Positions 1 through 7,194 are shown, counted from the stretch's first letter. The stretch is DNA of 11,637 nucleotides from an uncultured Bacilli bacterium (GCA_944372315.1 CALVYX010000027.1:1-11637); one strand, 5' to 3'. Made by a program: numbers and translations. Notes: generated by a model not told the origin, from the sequence alone.

Positions 1-27
1 GTGAAACATGAATTTATGAACTTGTCA

Positions 28-55
28 TTGACATCAATTGAATAAGTTATATAAT
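28..55 (+). promoter_or_regulatory. Consensus sigma-A-type promoter pointing rightward, antisense to the left operon
   Basis: A perfect -35 hexamer TTGACA (28-33) and a perfect -10 hexamer TATAAT (50-55) are separated by 16 bases. Transcription would start near 62 and run to the right, through the terminator stem at 66-85 and antisense into the 153-residue gene. No plus-strand open frame of useful size follows, so any product would be an untranslated or antisense RNA. Both hexamers are exact, but A/T-rich DNA produces promoter-like sequences by chance, and no transcript can be shown from sequence alone. Confidence 0.45.
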
Positions 56-57
56 TA

Positions 58-85
58 CAAACAAAAACGAGAATATTTTCCCGTT
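58..85 (-). terminator. Rho-independent terminator of the ackA-nrnA-engB operon
   Basis: On the minus strand an 8-bp stem (AACGGGAA with TTCTCGTT, one G-U pair) encloses the tetraloop AATA and is followed by a T-rich tract (TTTTTGTTTG). It lies about 33 bases after the stop codon of the 153-residue gene. It is the first good terminator downstream of ackA, so it marks the end of that operon. Confidence 0.8.
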
Positions 86-118
86 AATGTTTAAAAAATT
101 TTGAGACATTTTCCTAAA

Positions 119-580
119 TTATTGACAATTGTACCATCTTTGTTTTAAAGATTTTAACTCATCACCGTAAATTATTTTATAGTCTTCTACTAAAAAATAA
201 TTTTCTTTGTCTACTTCTCTACTGTTGATATAAAAATTATTATTTAAATACTTTAAACTTTTATATTGATTGAAATCTTTAATATTCTTTACTTCCAAAT
301 AAATCTCTTCATCATTATGAATAATTATTTTTAAATCAACTGTTTTACCTAAATAACTATCAATATTTTTAATCTCTAAAACCATTCCTAAATATTTGAT
401 AATATATACATGGACTTCATAAAAACCTTCTAAAATAACATCATATATTTTTCTAATTTTTAAAATAATTGATTTTATATACTTACTTAATTCTTCATTA
501 TTATTGATATTAAACTCTTTAATATAAGAGTTATTAATAAAGATTTTATAATTATCTTCATCAAGTAATTCCAGTTTCAT
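119..580 (-). CDS. Unrecognised 153-residue protein, last gene of the ackA operon
   Basis: I do not recognise a characterised family. The ATG at 580 is preceded by AGGTGA with a 4-5 base gap, a strong ribosome binding site, so the gene is very likely translated. The protein is rich in Asn, Lys, Ile and Tyr, has no signal peptide and no membrane segment, and is predicted to be cytoplasmic. The pattern suggests a small alternating alpha/beta fold: N-terminal strands, a helix around residues 29-46 (EELSKYIKSIILKIRKIY), then strands around EGFYEVHVYIIKYLGMVLEI (51-70). It starts 56 bases after engB and precedes the operon terminator, so it is probably co-transcribed with engB, nrnA and ackA. Nothing visible suggests a catalytic motif. 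An adaptor or regulatory role is possible but is only a guess. Confidence 0.75.
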   Translation of the reverse strand: MKLELLDEDNYKIFINNSYIKEFNINNNEELSKYIKSIILKIRKIYDVILEGFYEVHVYIIKYLGMVLEIKNIDSYLGKTVDLKIIIHNDEEIYLEVKNIKDFNQYKSLKYLNNNFYINSREVDKENYFLVEDYKIIYGDELKSLKQRWYNCQ

Positions 581-636
581 TTTATCACCTACAGTATCTT
601 ATGAAATACTAAAAAAAAAGAAATAAAAAAGAAGAA

Positions 637-1230
637 TTAAACAATTTCAATTGTCAAATCTTCTATTTTCTTTAATATTTCTTCTCGACCTAATTTAGTA
701 ACACTTGAGAATAATACAATATCATCCCCTACTACTAAATCTAGAGAATCAGTAATACTTTTTAAACATGCATCTTTTTTACTTGCTCCTACTTTATCTA
801 CTTTAGTAGCAACAATTGTTACTGGAACATGATAATATTTCAAAAAATTATACATAAGTAAATCATCTTCTGTTGGTTTATGTCTAAAATCAATAAGCAT
901 AAATACTCTTTTTAATTCTTGTCTCTTTTCTAAATATTCTTCTATCATAAGTCCAAATTTTTTTTGTTGTTCTTTACTAGTCAAAGCATAACCATATCCA
1001 GGTACATCAACTAAATAAAAGCTATCATTTACAATATAAAAGTTTAATGTTTGGGTTTTTCCTGGTGTTGCAGATACTCTTGCCAAATTTTTTCTATTGA
1101 CAATTGTATTAATGAAACTACTTTTCCCTACATTACTTCTTCCTACTAATAAAAACTCTGGTTTACCTTCCTCTGGATATTGACTTCTTCTTACAGCACT
1201 AATATATAAATCAACATTATTTATTTTCAT
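637..1230 (-). CDS. engB: Ribosome biogenesis GTP-binding protein EngB/YsxC
   Basis: EngB (YsxC) is an essential TRAFAC-class GTPase that acts in late assembly of the 50S ribosomal subunit. The G motifs are all present (197-residue numbering): G1 GRSNVGKS 30-37, G2 region TPGKTQT 55-61, G3 DVPGYG 75-80, G4 TKVD 142-145 and G5-like SS 175-176. The length is typical of the family. The frame opens with GTG at 1239, but that codon lies inside the AGGTGA ribosome binding site (1236-1241). I therefore place the start at the ATG at 1230, giving MKINNVDLY and a 5-base spacing; the ATG at 1233 is possible but too close. The gene overlaps the end of nrnA by 14 bases, which implies translational coupling. 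In many Bacillota engB sits beside lon/clpX; here it does not. Confidence 0.97.
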   Translation of the reverse strand: MKINNVDLYISAVRRSQYPEEGKPEFLLVGRSNVGKSSFINTIVNRKNLARVSATPGKTQTLNFYIVNDSFYLVDVPGYGYALTSKEQQKKFGLMIEEYLEKRQELKRVFMLIDFRHKPTEDDLLMYNFLKYYHVPVTIVATKVDKVGASKKDACLKSITDSLDLVVGDDIVLFSSVTKLGREEILKKIEDLTIEIV

Positions 1231-2179
1231 CATTATCACCTAAATTCTCTAAATAAACTTTACATGCTTCGTTTAATTCATTTAAAAATTTGTCGACTTC
1301 ATCCATCGATGTAACTCTAGCACCACTAGCATAGTGATGTCCCCCACCATTATATTTTTCTGCTATATGATTAATGATTGGTCCGCGTGATCTAATATTT
1401 AGTTTAATAAGATTGTTCTTTACATCTTCTGAAACAGCTACCCAAACCAAGACTTCTTCAATATAATTAAAATTATTAATTAAGTTCCCAGCTGAACCGG
1501 AATCTACTCCGAACTGAGAAATGATATCATTAGTAATTTTTATACTAGCTAATCCATATTCTGTTAACTTTAAATTTTCAGCAATATAACCTTGAAGACG
1601 TACTTCGTTTAAAGGACGCATGTATATATTACTATATAAAGATGGTAAATCTAAATCATAACTTGCAAGTAAATCAGAAATTATTCTAAAAGTTTTATCA
1701 GATGAGTTAAACAAAAATCTATTAGTATCCGATACAATTCCTAAAAATATCGTTTTAGCTATATCATAATCTATTTCTAAATTAGTTGTATCAATTAGAC
1801 GATATACTAATTCTGAAGCACTAGATGCTTGGTCATCAATATATTCAATTTGAGCATATTTCTCAATAAATGGATGATGATCAATTTTGATATAATATTT
1901 AAATTTATCAAAGTTATTAATATCTACTCTTTTTTGATCCGGAGTATCAACGACAATTAACATAGCGTTATTAAGTTCTTCCATCTTATCTAATTTAGGA
2001 AAATAATTAAATTTAGTACTACTACTTCCTACTGCATATACCTTCTTATTGGGAAATGTTTTTTTTATTGAATCTCTTAAAGCAAGTTGACTAGCTAACG
2101 CATCAGGATCAACCCCAATATGTCTTGCAATTACGATATTATCATATTCTGTTATTTTTTCAAAAATATCCTCTAACAT
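1217..2179 (-). CDS. nrnA: DHH/DHHA1 phosphoesterase, NrnA-type (oligoribonuclease / pAp phosphatase)
   Basis: Members of this family use Mn2+ to degrade 2-5 nt RNA fragments and linear dinucleotides, and many also dephosphorylate 3'-phosphoadenosine 5'-phosphate. The DHH domain shows the metal ligands in order: H20, D24 and D26 in RHIGVDPDAL, D78 in VVDTPD, the DHH triad 100-102, and D151 in VSDTNRF. The C-terminal DHHA1 domain carries RSRG (263-266) and the substrate-binding GGGHHYASGA (278-287). The 320-residue length fits NrnA, and there are no membrane or PAS domains, which separates it from GdpP. The ATG at 2179 has AGGTAA (2184-2189) upstream, overlapping the ackA stop codon, and the two genes are 8 bases apart. 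The 3' end overlaps engB. The exact substrate preference cannot be told from sequence. Confidence 0.93.
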   Translation of the reverse strand: MLEDIFEKITEYDNIVIARHIGVDPDALASQLALRDSIKKTFPNKKVYAVGSSSTKFNYFPKLDKMEELNNAMLIVVDTPDQKRVDINNFDKFKYYIKIDHHPFIEKYAQIEYIDDQASSASELVYRLIDTTNLEIDYDIAKTIFLGIVSDTNRFLFNSSDKTFRIISDLLASYDLDLPSLYSNIYMRPLNEVRLQGYIAENLKLTEYGLASIKITNDIISQFGVDSGSAGNLINNFNYIEEVLVWVAVSEDVKNNLIKLNIRSRGPIINHIAEKYNGGGHHYASGARVTSMDEVDKFLNELNEACKVYLENLGDNDENK

Positions 2180-2187
2180 AATATTAC

Positions 2188-3369
2188 CTATCTGTTTACT
2201 ATTTCTAAAGTATCAAGCGCTATCATTAATTCTTCGTTAGTTGGAACAACATATAATAGACAACTAGAGTCCTTTGCGCTTATTTTAGTAAGTTTTCCTC
2301 TTACATTATTAGCTTCTAAATCTAATTTTATACCTAAAGCAGATAATTTTTCTACAATCATGCGCCTAGTATCGATACTGTTTTCACCAATTCCAGCTGT
2401 AAAGCAGATAACATCCGCTCCACCTAATTCAACATAGTATTGTGCTATATATTTAACTACTGATCTTACGAACATTTCTTGAGCTAAAATACATTGTTCG
2501 TTACCATTTTTTACTCCATCTTCAATATCTCTAGAGTCACTACTTAGTTGACTAATACCAAGTAATCCTGATTTTTTGTTAAAATCACTTAAAATTTCTC
2601 CCGCACTTTTTCCTTCTTTTTCCATAACATATGGTACTATTGAACAGTCAACATCACCAGTTCTAGTTCCCATCATTATTCCAGCAAGTGGTGTAAATCC
2701 CATAGATGTATTTACACATTTACCACCTTTAATAGCGGTTACACTACCACCATTTCCTAAATGGCAACTAATTATTTTTAAATCATCGCGTCCTAATTCT
2801 TCACTAATTTTTTTAGTGATATATCTATGACTAGTCCCATGGAATCCGTATTTTCTAACTTGATATTTTTCATACCATTCATAAGGTACCGCATATAAAT
2901 AATTTTCTTTATCCATGGTTTGATGAAAAGCAGTATCAAATACTACTACCATAGGTGTTTTTGGTAAAACTTCTTGGAAAGCTTTAATTCCTAAATAATG
3001 AGCTGGATTATGAAGTGGTGCTAAATCACTAAGTTTTAATATATCTTCTGCAACTTTATTCGTTACCATAACTGACTTAGTATATTCAGATCCTCCATGA
3101 ACAATTCGATGTCCTACTCCATCAATTTCTTCTAAACTACTAATTATTTGCAATTCAATTAACTTATCAAGCAATATCTTAACTGCATCTGCATGATCTT
3201 TTAAAGATACTTCCTCTTTTATTTTATAATCTTGATATTTAATTGTATAACAACTTCCTTCAATGCCAATTCGTTCAAATAATCCTGATACTAATACTTC
3301 TTTAGTATCCATTTCAAATAAACTAAATTTTAAAGAACTACTACCTGCATTGATTGACATTATTTTCAT
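2188..3369 (-). CDS. ackA: Acetate kinase
   Basis: Acetate kinase interconverts acetyl phosphate plus ADP with acetate plus ATP, the last step of acetate fermentation. The 393-residue protein is full length and has the ASKHA-family fold signatures: NAGSSSLKF (7-15), GHRIVHGG (86-93, with the substrate-binding Arg 88), VFDTAFH (143-149, catalytic Asp 145), KYGFHGTSH (173-181, His 177), HLGNGGS (203-209), GTRTGD (234-239, transition-state Arg 236), FTAGIGENS (323-331) and the metal-linked Glu in TNEE (377-380). The ATG at 3369 is preceded by an AGAGGG ribosome binding site. It is the first gene of the operon and has its own promoter at 3394-3422. No phosphotransacetylase gene is present in the window. 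Confidence 0.98.
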   Translation of the reverse strand: MKIMSINAGSSSLKFSLFEMDTKEVLVSGLFERIGIEGSCYTIKYQDYKIKEEVSLKDHADAVKILLDKLIELQIISSLEEIDGVGHRIVHGGSEYTKSVMVTNKVAEDILKLSDLAPLHNPAHYLGIKAFQEVLPKTPMVVVFDTAFHQTMDKENYLYAVPYEWYEKYQVRKYGFHGTSHRYITKKISEELGRDDLKIISCHLGNGGSVTAIKGGKCVNTSMGFTPLAGIMMGTRTGDVDCSIVPYVMEKEGKSAGEILSDFNKKSGLLGISQLSSDSRDIEDGVKNGNEQCILAQEMFVRSVVKYIAQYYVELGGADVICFTAGIGENSIDTRRMIVEKLSALGIKLDLEANNVRGKLTKISAKDSSCLLYVVPTNEELMIALDTLEIVNR

Positions 3370-3393
3370 ATTATCCCTCTTTCTAATAACAAT

Positions 3394-3422
3394 ATTTTAA
3401 CACATAACCTTATATTTAGCCA
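3394..3422 (-). promoter_or_regulatory. Candidate housekeeping promoter of the ackA operon
   Basis: On the minus strand an extended -10 (TGT followed by TAAAAT, hexamer at 3394-3399) is preceded after 17 bases by a weak -35, TGGCTA (3417-3422, three of six matches). It lies between the SASP terminator and ackA, where a promoter is required because the upstream transcript ends at 3447. The -10 is convincing and the -35 is not. Confidence 0.5.
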
Positions 3423-3446
3423 TATTTTTTTAAATATCATCATATA

Positions 3447-3483
3447 GAAAAAAACTATCAACTTTAAAATCGTTGATAGTTTT
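3447..3483 (-). terminator. Rho-independent terminator of the SASP gene
   Basis: A perfect 12-bp inverted repeat (3451-3462 with 3472-3483, core CTATCAAC/GTTGATAG) encloses a 9-base loop and ends in a run of seven T on the minus strand. It begins 26 bases after the SASP stop codon and separates the spore gene from the ackA operon. The symmetric A/T flanks could also stop transcription coming from the left. Confidence 0.88.
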
Positions 3484-3508
3484 AGATTATATTCTATATT
3501 AATTATAG

Positions 3509-3715
3509 TTATTTGTTATAACCTGAACTAATTTGGTTCATACCACTACGAACTAATCTCTTAGTAATTTCACCACCAACTGATCCGTTAGCACGTGAAG
3601 TTGTGTCTGGTCCTAAATTAACACCAAATTCATTAGCTATTTCATATTTCATTTTATCAATAGCTTGTTTTGCACCTGGAACGTGCATTTTCATTGAATC
3701 TTTGCTACTATTCAT
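3509..3715 (-). CDS. Alpha/beta-type small acid-soluble spore protein (SASP)
   Basis: Alpha/beta SASPs are made in the forespore, coat the spore chromosome and protect DNA from UV and heat; after germination they are cut by the GPR protease and used as amino acids. The 68-residue protein carries the family hallmarks almost unchanged: [20 protein letters not shown] (12-31), then [20 protein letters not shown] (34-53). The GPR site would be the Glu25-Ile26 bond in KYEIANEFG. From memory it closely resembles B. subtilis SspA. The frame opens with GTG at 3724, but that GTG is part of the AGGAGGTGA ribosome binding site (3721-3728). The ATG at 3715, 5 bases after it, is the true start (MNSSKDS). 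The gene stands alone between a sigma-G-like promoter and its own terminator. It is the strongest evidence that this organism sporulates. Confidence 0.97.
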   Translation of the reverse strand: MNSSKDSMKMHVPGAKQAIDKMKYEIANEFGVNLGPDTTSRANGSVGGEITKRLVRSGMNQISSGYNK

Positions 3716-3738
3716 TGTTTTCACCTCCTATACATTTA

Positions 3739-3768
3739 TAGAATGTGAAATTTTTAACAATTCATACA
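3739..3768 (-). promoter_or_regulatory. Candidate sigma-G (forespore) promoter of the SASP gene
   Basis: On the minus strand CATTCTA (3739-3745) matches the sigma-G -10 consensus CATNMTA exactly. Seventeen bases upstream TGTATG (3763-3768) matches five of six positions of TGMATR. The B. subtilis spacing is 17-18 bases. The predicted start near 3732 gives a leader of about 17 bases, just enough to include the ribosome binding site. Known SASP genes are transcribed by sigma-G, so the match is expected biologically; the assignment still rests on a motif only. Confidence 0.6.
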
Positions 3769-3791
3769 TTTTTTTTAATGGTAAAAAATTC

Positions 3792-4979
3792 CTATAATAG
3801 TTCGCTAAATTTATTTGTATCTTCTTCCGTGATATCCATAATAATTCGCCTCTTAATTGCTTTATGAATCATTTCTTCATAATTAAAAGTTTTTTCATAT
3901 TCAATACATTTAGATAAATCAGGATTAATTACTGGATGTTTTGGCACAAAAATTGTACAACAATCTTCGTATGGTAAAATACTAATATCATAAGTGTCTA
4001 TTTTTTTAGCTATATCAATAATTTCCAATTTATCCAAACAAGCAACTGGTCTTATTACCGGATAATTAGTAACATTATTAATCACTTGCATACTAGTTAG
4101 TGTTTGACTAGCAACTTGACCAATCGATTCACCATTAATAATTATTTGAGCTTTTCTTAATTTTACAAGATCTTCCATTATACGATACATCATTCTGCGC
4201 ATAATAGTAATGCAATATTCTGAATCAATATTTTTATAAATAGATTCTTGTATTTCTGTAAAAGGAATAATATGCAATTTTATTTTATTTGTATATTTAG
4301 CTAATTTTTTTGTTAAAGAAATTACTTTATTTCTTGCTTCTATACTAGTATGAGGAATAGCTTCAAAATATACTGCTTCTAATATTATTCCCCTTTTTAA
4401 TGATAAATATCCTGCTACTGGAGAATCTATTCCACCACTTAACATTAACATTCCTTTTCCTAGTGTTCCATTAGGATATCCACCTAGACCTTCATAATGA
4501 TTTATATATATATAAGTATTAGTATTTCTAATTTCAATATGTAACAAAAGATCTGGATTATGAACATCCACTTTAATATTATCAATATTTTTTAAAATTA
4601 ATCCTCCTATTTCTTTAGAAAAATCTAAACTAGGAATAGGAAATTTTTTATCACTTCGTTTGGTTTCTACTTTAAACGTTTCAAATTCTTCATTTTTAAC
4701 TATTTCTAACACAGTAGATTTGATTTTTTCAATATCAGATTCTATTTTATAAGCCACTACATATTCATGAATACCAAATATATTATTTATTCTTTCTAAA
4801 ATTTTATCTAGATCTTGATCATCAAACTCTATATACATTCTTGAAATATCTTTATAAATATTAACATTATAATTTTTTAATTTATCCTTAATGTTTTTAA
4901 ATAACGTTCCTATAAAAAAGTTAATATTTCCTTTTTTAGTAGAAAGTTCACCATATTTAATCATTATGACTCTTTCCAT
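3792..4979 (-). CDS. thiI: tRNA 4-thiouridine synthase / sulfurtransferase ThiI (no rhodanese domain)
   Basis: ThiI adenylates U8 of tRNA and inserts sulfur to form 4-thiouridine; it also supplies sulfur for the thiamine thiazole ring in many bacteria. The 395-residue protein has an N-terminal ferredoxin-like region, a THUMP domain (about 55-165) and a PP-loop ATP pyrophosphatase domain with SGGIDSP (181-187), GESIGQVASQT (283-293) and the Cys pair in YEDCCTIFVP (337-346), which aligns with the conserved catalytic Cys region. The C-terminal rhodanese domain of E. coli ThiI is absent, as in Bacilli, where a dedicated cysteine desulfurase normally delivers sulfur directly; no such gene lies in the window. 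The ATG at 4979 follows AGGAG with a 7-base gap. I see no convincing promoter in the 64 bases upstream and no clear terminator before the SASP gene, so its transcript limits are uncertain. Confidence 0.96.
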   Translation of the reverse strand: MERVIMIKYGELSTKKGNINFFIGTLFKNIKDKLKNYNVNIYKDISRMYIEFDDQDLDKILERINNIFGIHEYVVAYKIESDIEKIKSTVLEIVKNEEFETFKVETKRSDKKFPIPSLDFSKEIGGLILKNIDNIKVDVHNPDLLLHIEIRNTNTYIYINHYEGLGGYPNGTLGKGMLMLSGGIDSPVAGYLSLKRGIILEAVYFEAIPHTSIEARNKVISLTKKLAKYTNKIKLHIIPFTEIQESIYKNIDSEYCITIMRRMMYRIMEDLVKLRKAQIIINGESIGQVASQTLTSMQVINNVTNYPVIRPVACLDKLEIIDIAKKIDTYDISILPYEDCCTIFVPKHPVINPDLSKCIEYEKTFNYEEMIHKAIKRRIIMDITEEDTNKFSELL

Positions 4980-5015
4980 ATTATCTCCTACTTTCTAGTT
5001 TATATTCTTTTTATT

Positions 5016-5042
5016 AAAAAATAGGTAATAAATACCTATTTT
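5016..5042 (-). terminator. Terminator immediately after the LTA synthase gene
   Basis: A 10-bp perfect inverted repeat (AAAATAGGTA with TACCTATTTT, 5018-5027 and 5033-5042) has a 5-base loop and a minus-strand T tract of six. It begins one base after the stop codon at 5044-5046. The A/T symmetry means it could act in both directions. Confidence 0.75.
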
Positions 5043-5043
5043 A

Positions 5044-7173
5044 TTATTGCGTTATCTTTTCAATAACTTGTTGTTCGTTAGTTTGTTCTTCTCCACTTTT
5101 TTTGATTAGATCATAAACAATGATAGCATTAGAAACATTTAATAATTTATCAGCATACTCATTACATTCTTGAATATATTCATCTGTGATAATTGTATCT
5201 TTTAAAGTCATATATTCACCTTTTTGACTATTATAGTAAACTTTATTAGTTAACCAGTTTCCAGTAGGAAATACCACAATATTATCATCAGTAACATTAA
5301 ATATATCATGTCCTAAAGCATATGGATTAGAAAATCCAAACATATTTCCTAATGTAGGTAATACATCATACATTCCCATAACATTAGAATTAGTTCCTTT
5401 ATATTTACCATCCTTTGTCCAAATGATAAATGGCGTATTTCTATTAAGTTCATATTGATAACTGTTAAATACAACATATCCAGGTGTTGTATCTGGTAAT
5501 ATTCCATCCGTTTCCTTATCATAATTATATAAACGTTGGAAGTCAGCTTTAGGAAGTCTAGCATCATGATCACCATATAAAACAATAACTGTATCATCAA
5601 GAATACCAGCTTCATCTAATCCACTAATAAATTCTCCTAAAGCACTATCAGCATAATGAACAGATTTTAAATATCTTCCTAACTTAGTACCTTCCATATA
5701 TGGATATGTAACTTCTTCATACTGACCTGTTGTATTGTTATAAACAGTCTCTTTTAAAGACACATCAAACTCACCATATTTATCAGTATCAGAGAAAGGT
5801 GTATGATTAGTTAACATAATCACAGTGCCATAAAAATTATCATTTTCAGCATCGATCTCTTTAATTTTTTCTATTGATTGACGGAAGAAAGATTTATCAG
5901 AAATACCTAATCCAATTACTTCATCTATATCATAATCTACTTTAGAATAGAATTTATCATATCCTAAAGTTTCATACATAACTCGTCTATTCCAATAATC
6001 AGCATTATTTCCGTGCATTGAGAACGTATAATATCCTTTTTCTTTTAATAATTCTTGTGTTGTAATATAATCACGATCGTAATAACTACCAAAAGCAGTA
6101 CCACTATTAGATGGCATTAATGACGTACTAAATGTAAATTCACTATCACTACTAGTACCAACACTTACTTGTGGATAGAAATTATCAAAATATAATCCAC
6201 TACTTGCTAATTTATTTAAATTAGGAGTTACTTCTTGACCATTAATTTTTAAACCTATTACAAAATTTTGAATACTTTCCGCATGAATGGCTATTATATT
6301 TTTACCTTCATATATACCAGTATATTTATTAGTTACTGTAGGTTTTTCTTCAGCAAAATATTCCTTAAATGTTTTCATTGCCTCATCATAACCAAATAAA
6401 GAAGTTATTTTAGGTTCAATACTTTTTATTAAATCATTTAAATGATATACATAAATACCATATTTCATAACAACATATTCACGATTCCATTGTTTTACAA
6501 ACCTACCAATATCTGTAGAGGTTAATGTTGTAGAAAAAACAATGGCACACCCAACACCGATAGCAAGTGTTTTTAAAGCTCTAGGTCGATCTTTATAATC
6601 ACTTCTAGTAATCTTTTTACTTTTAGCTTTTCTCATACATACTGCTAACATTATTACTGGTGCTAATAAATAAACAAAGTCTTTAGGTTGCATAACATTT
6701 TCAACAACGGCATCCCCCACTTGACCAATAAACTTAAGTGTAGAAAGTAATGAAATCGATGAAAATGATGTATAAAACGTATAATATGATGAATTAATCA
6801 TACATAAAGTTGTTAATATTAATGTTACAACAAAATAATAAATAGAACGTCCTTTACTTCTAAACAGAAAACCAAACGATCCTAATATCACAACAAAAGC
6901 AAAGTCTGCAAGTAATGGTTGAAATGCGAAAAAATTACTAGGATTATTCATTGTAAACATTCTAAGTAAAAAAGCATTTAAAACATTTAAAACAACATAA
7001 ATAACAAAAACAATATTATCTAATAAACTGTTTTTTAATCTTTTTAACCAATCAAGTAAAAACTTACCTGGATTGGTTACTATTTTATTTAATCTATTTA
7101 ATCCATTAAATTTCTTTGTATTATTGGCATTTTTCTTGTCTTCATGATTATTTTTTTTATTCTTTTTTTTCAT
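5044..7173 (-). CDS. ltaS: Lipoteichoic acid synthase family protein (LtaS-type, sulfatase fold)
   Basis: LtaS-type enzymes build the glycerol-phosphate chain of lipoteichoic acid on the outer membrane face, using phosphatidylglycerol. The 709-residue protein has a Lys/Asn-rich cytoplasmic N-terminus (1-45), about five membrane segments (near 51-74, 86-104, 110-132, 165-182, 200-220) and an extracellular alkaline-phosphatase/sulfatase-type domain (about 290-640). Visible active-site parts: Glu299 in HAESIQNF (metal ligand), GTSSDSEF (339-346, catalytic loop), SMHGN (385-389), TNHTPF (455-460) and YGDHDA (533-538, metal ligands Asp535-His536). In characterised LtaS the loop reads GKTSDSE with catalytic Thr; here Ser341 takes that place and Thr is one residue earlier. 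The frame opens at GTG 7179, only 2 bases from GAGGTT; I choose ATG 7173 (MKKKNKK), 8 bases after GAGG. It is monocistronic. Its length is somewhat above the usual ~650 because of the N-terminal extension. Confidence 0.92.
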   Translation of the reverse strand: MKKKNKKNNHEDKKNANNTKKFNGLNRLNKIVTNPGKFLLDWLKRLKNSLLDNIVFVIYVVLNVLNAFLLRMFTMNNPSNFFAFQPLLADFAFVVILGSFGFLFRSKGRSIYYFVVTLILTTLCMINSSYYTFYTSFSSISLLSTLKFIGQVGDAVVENVMQPKDFVYLLAPVIMLAVCMRKAKSKKITRSDYKDRPRALKTLAIGVGCAIVFSTTLTSTDIGRFVKQWNREYVVMKYGIYVYHLNDLIKSIEPKITSLFGYDEAMKTFKEYFAEEKPTVTNKYTGIYEGKNIIAIHAESIQNFVIGLKINGQEVTPNLNKLASSGLYFDNFYPQVSVGTSSDSEFTFSTSLMPSNSGTAFGSYYDRDYITTQELLKEKGYYTFSMHGNNADYWNRRVMYETLGYDKFYSKVDYDIDEVIGLGISDKSFFRQSIEKIKEIDAENDNFYGTVIMLTNHTPFSDTDKYGEFDVSLKETVYNNTTGQYEEVTYPYMEGTKLGRYLKSVHYADSALGEFISGLDEAGILDDTVIVLYGDHDARLPKADFQRLYNYDKETDGILPDTTPGYVVFNSYQYELNRNTPFIIWTKDGKYKGTNSNVMGMYDVLPTLGNMFGFSNPYALGHDIFNVTDDNIVVFPTGNWLTNKVYYNSQKGEYMTLKDTIITDEYIQECNEYADKLLNVSNAIIVYDLIKKSGEEQTNEQQVIEKITQ

Positions 7174-7194
7174 AAACACAACCTCGCTTAATAC

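Noticed and set aside
593..610. Small hairpin just upstream of the 153-residue gene's ribosome binding site
   Set aside because: Seven pairs including one G-U with a 4-base loop, nearly all A/T. The T run lies on the wrong side for a terminator and it does not cover the ribosome binding site, so I see no regulatory function.
641..655. Inverted repeat at the 3' end of engB followed by a T-rich stretch, as a possible terminator
   Set aside because: Only about five stable pairs and it overlaps the last codons; with a full terminator at 58-85 the next gene is more likely co-transcribed.
1217..2179. Reading nrnA as a c-di-AMP phosphodiesterase (GdpP-type) paired with the GGDEF receptor
   Set aside because: There are no membrane, PAS or GGDEF-like domains in this protein, and it lies in a separate operon about 7 kb away. 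A role on linear dinucleotides is possible but no specific link is visible.
2576..2830. 84-codon open frame on the plus strand
   Set aside because: It lies fully antisense within ackA, has no ribosome binding site or family resemblance, and its composition is what a reversed conserved gene would give.
3603..3797. 64-codon plus-strand frame across the SASP gene and its promoter
   Set aside because: Antisense to a clear SASP gene and its regulatory region; no ribosome binding site.
4980..5043. A promoter for thiI between it and ltaS
   Set aside because: A TATAAA-like -10 exists but nothing resembling a -35 at 16-18 bases; too weak to list in A/T-rich DNA.
5349..5615. 88-codon minus-strand frame within the LTA synthase gene
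   Set aside because: It is a shifted frame of the same strand inside the conserved sulfatase-type domain; the main frame carries all the active-site motifs.
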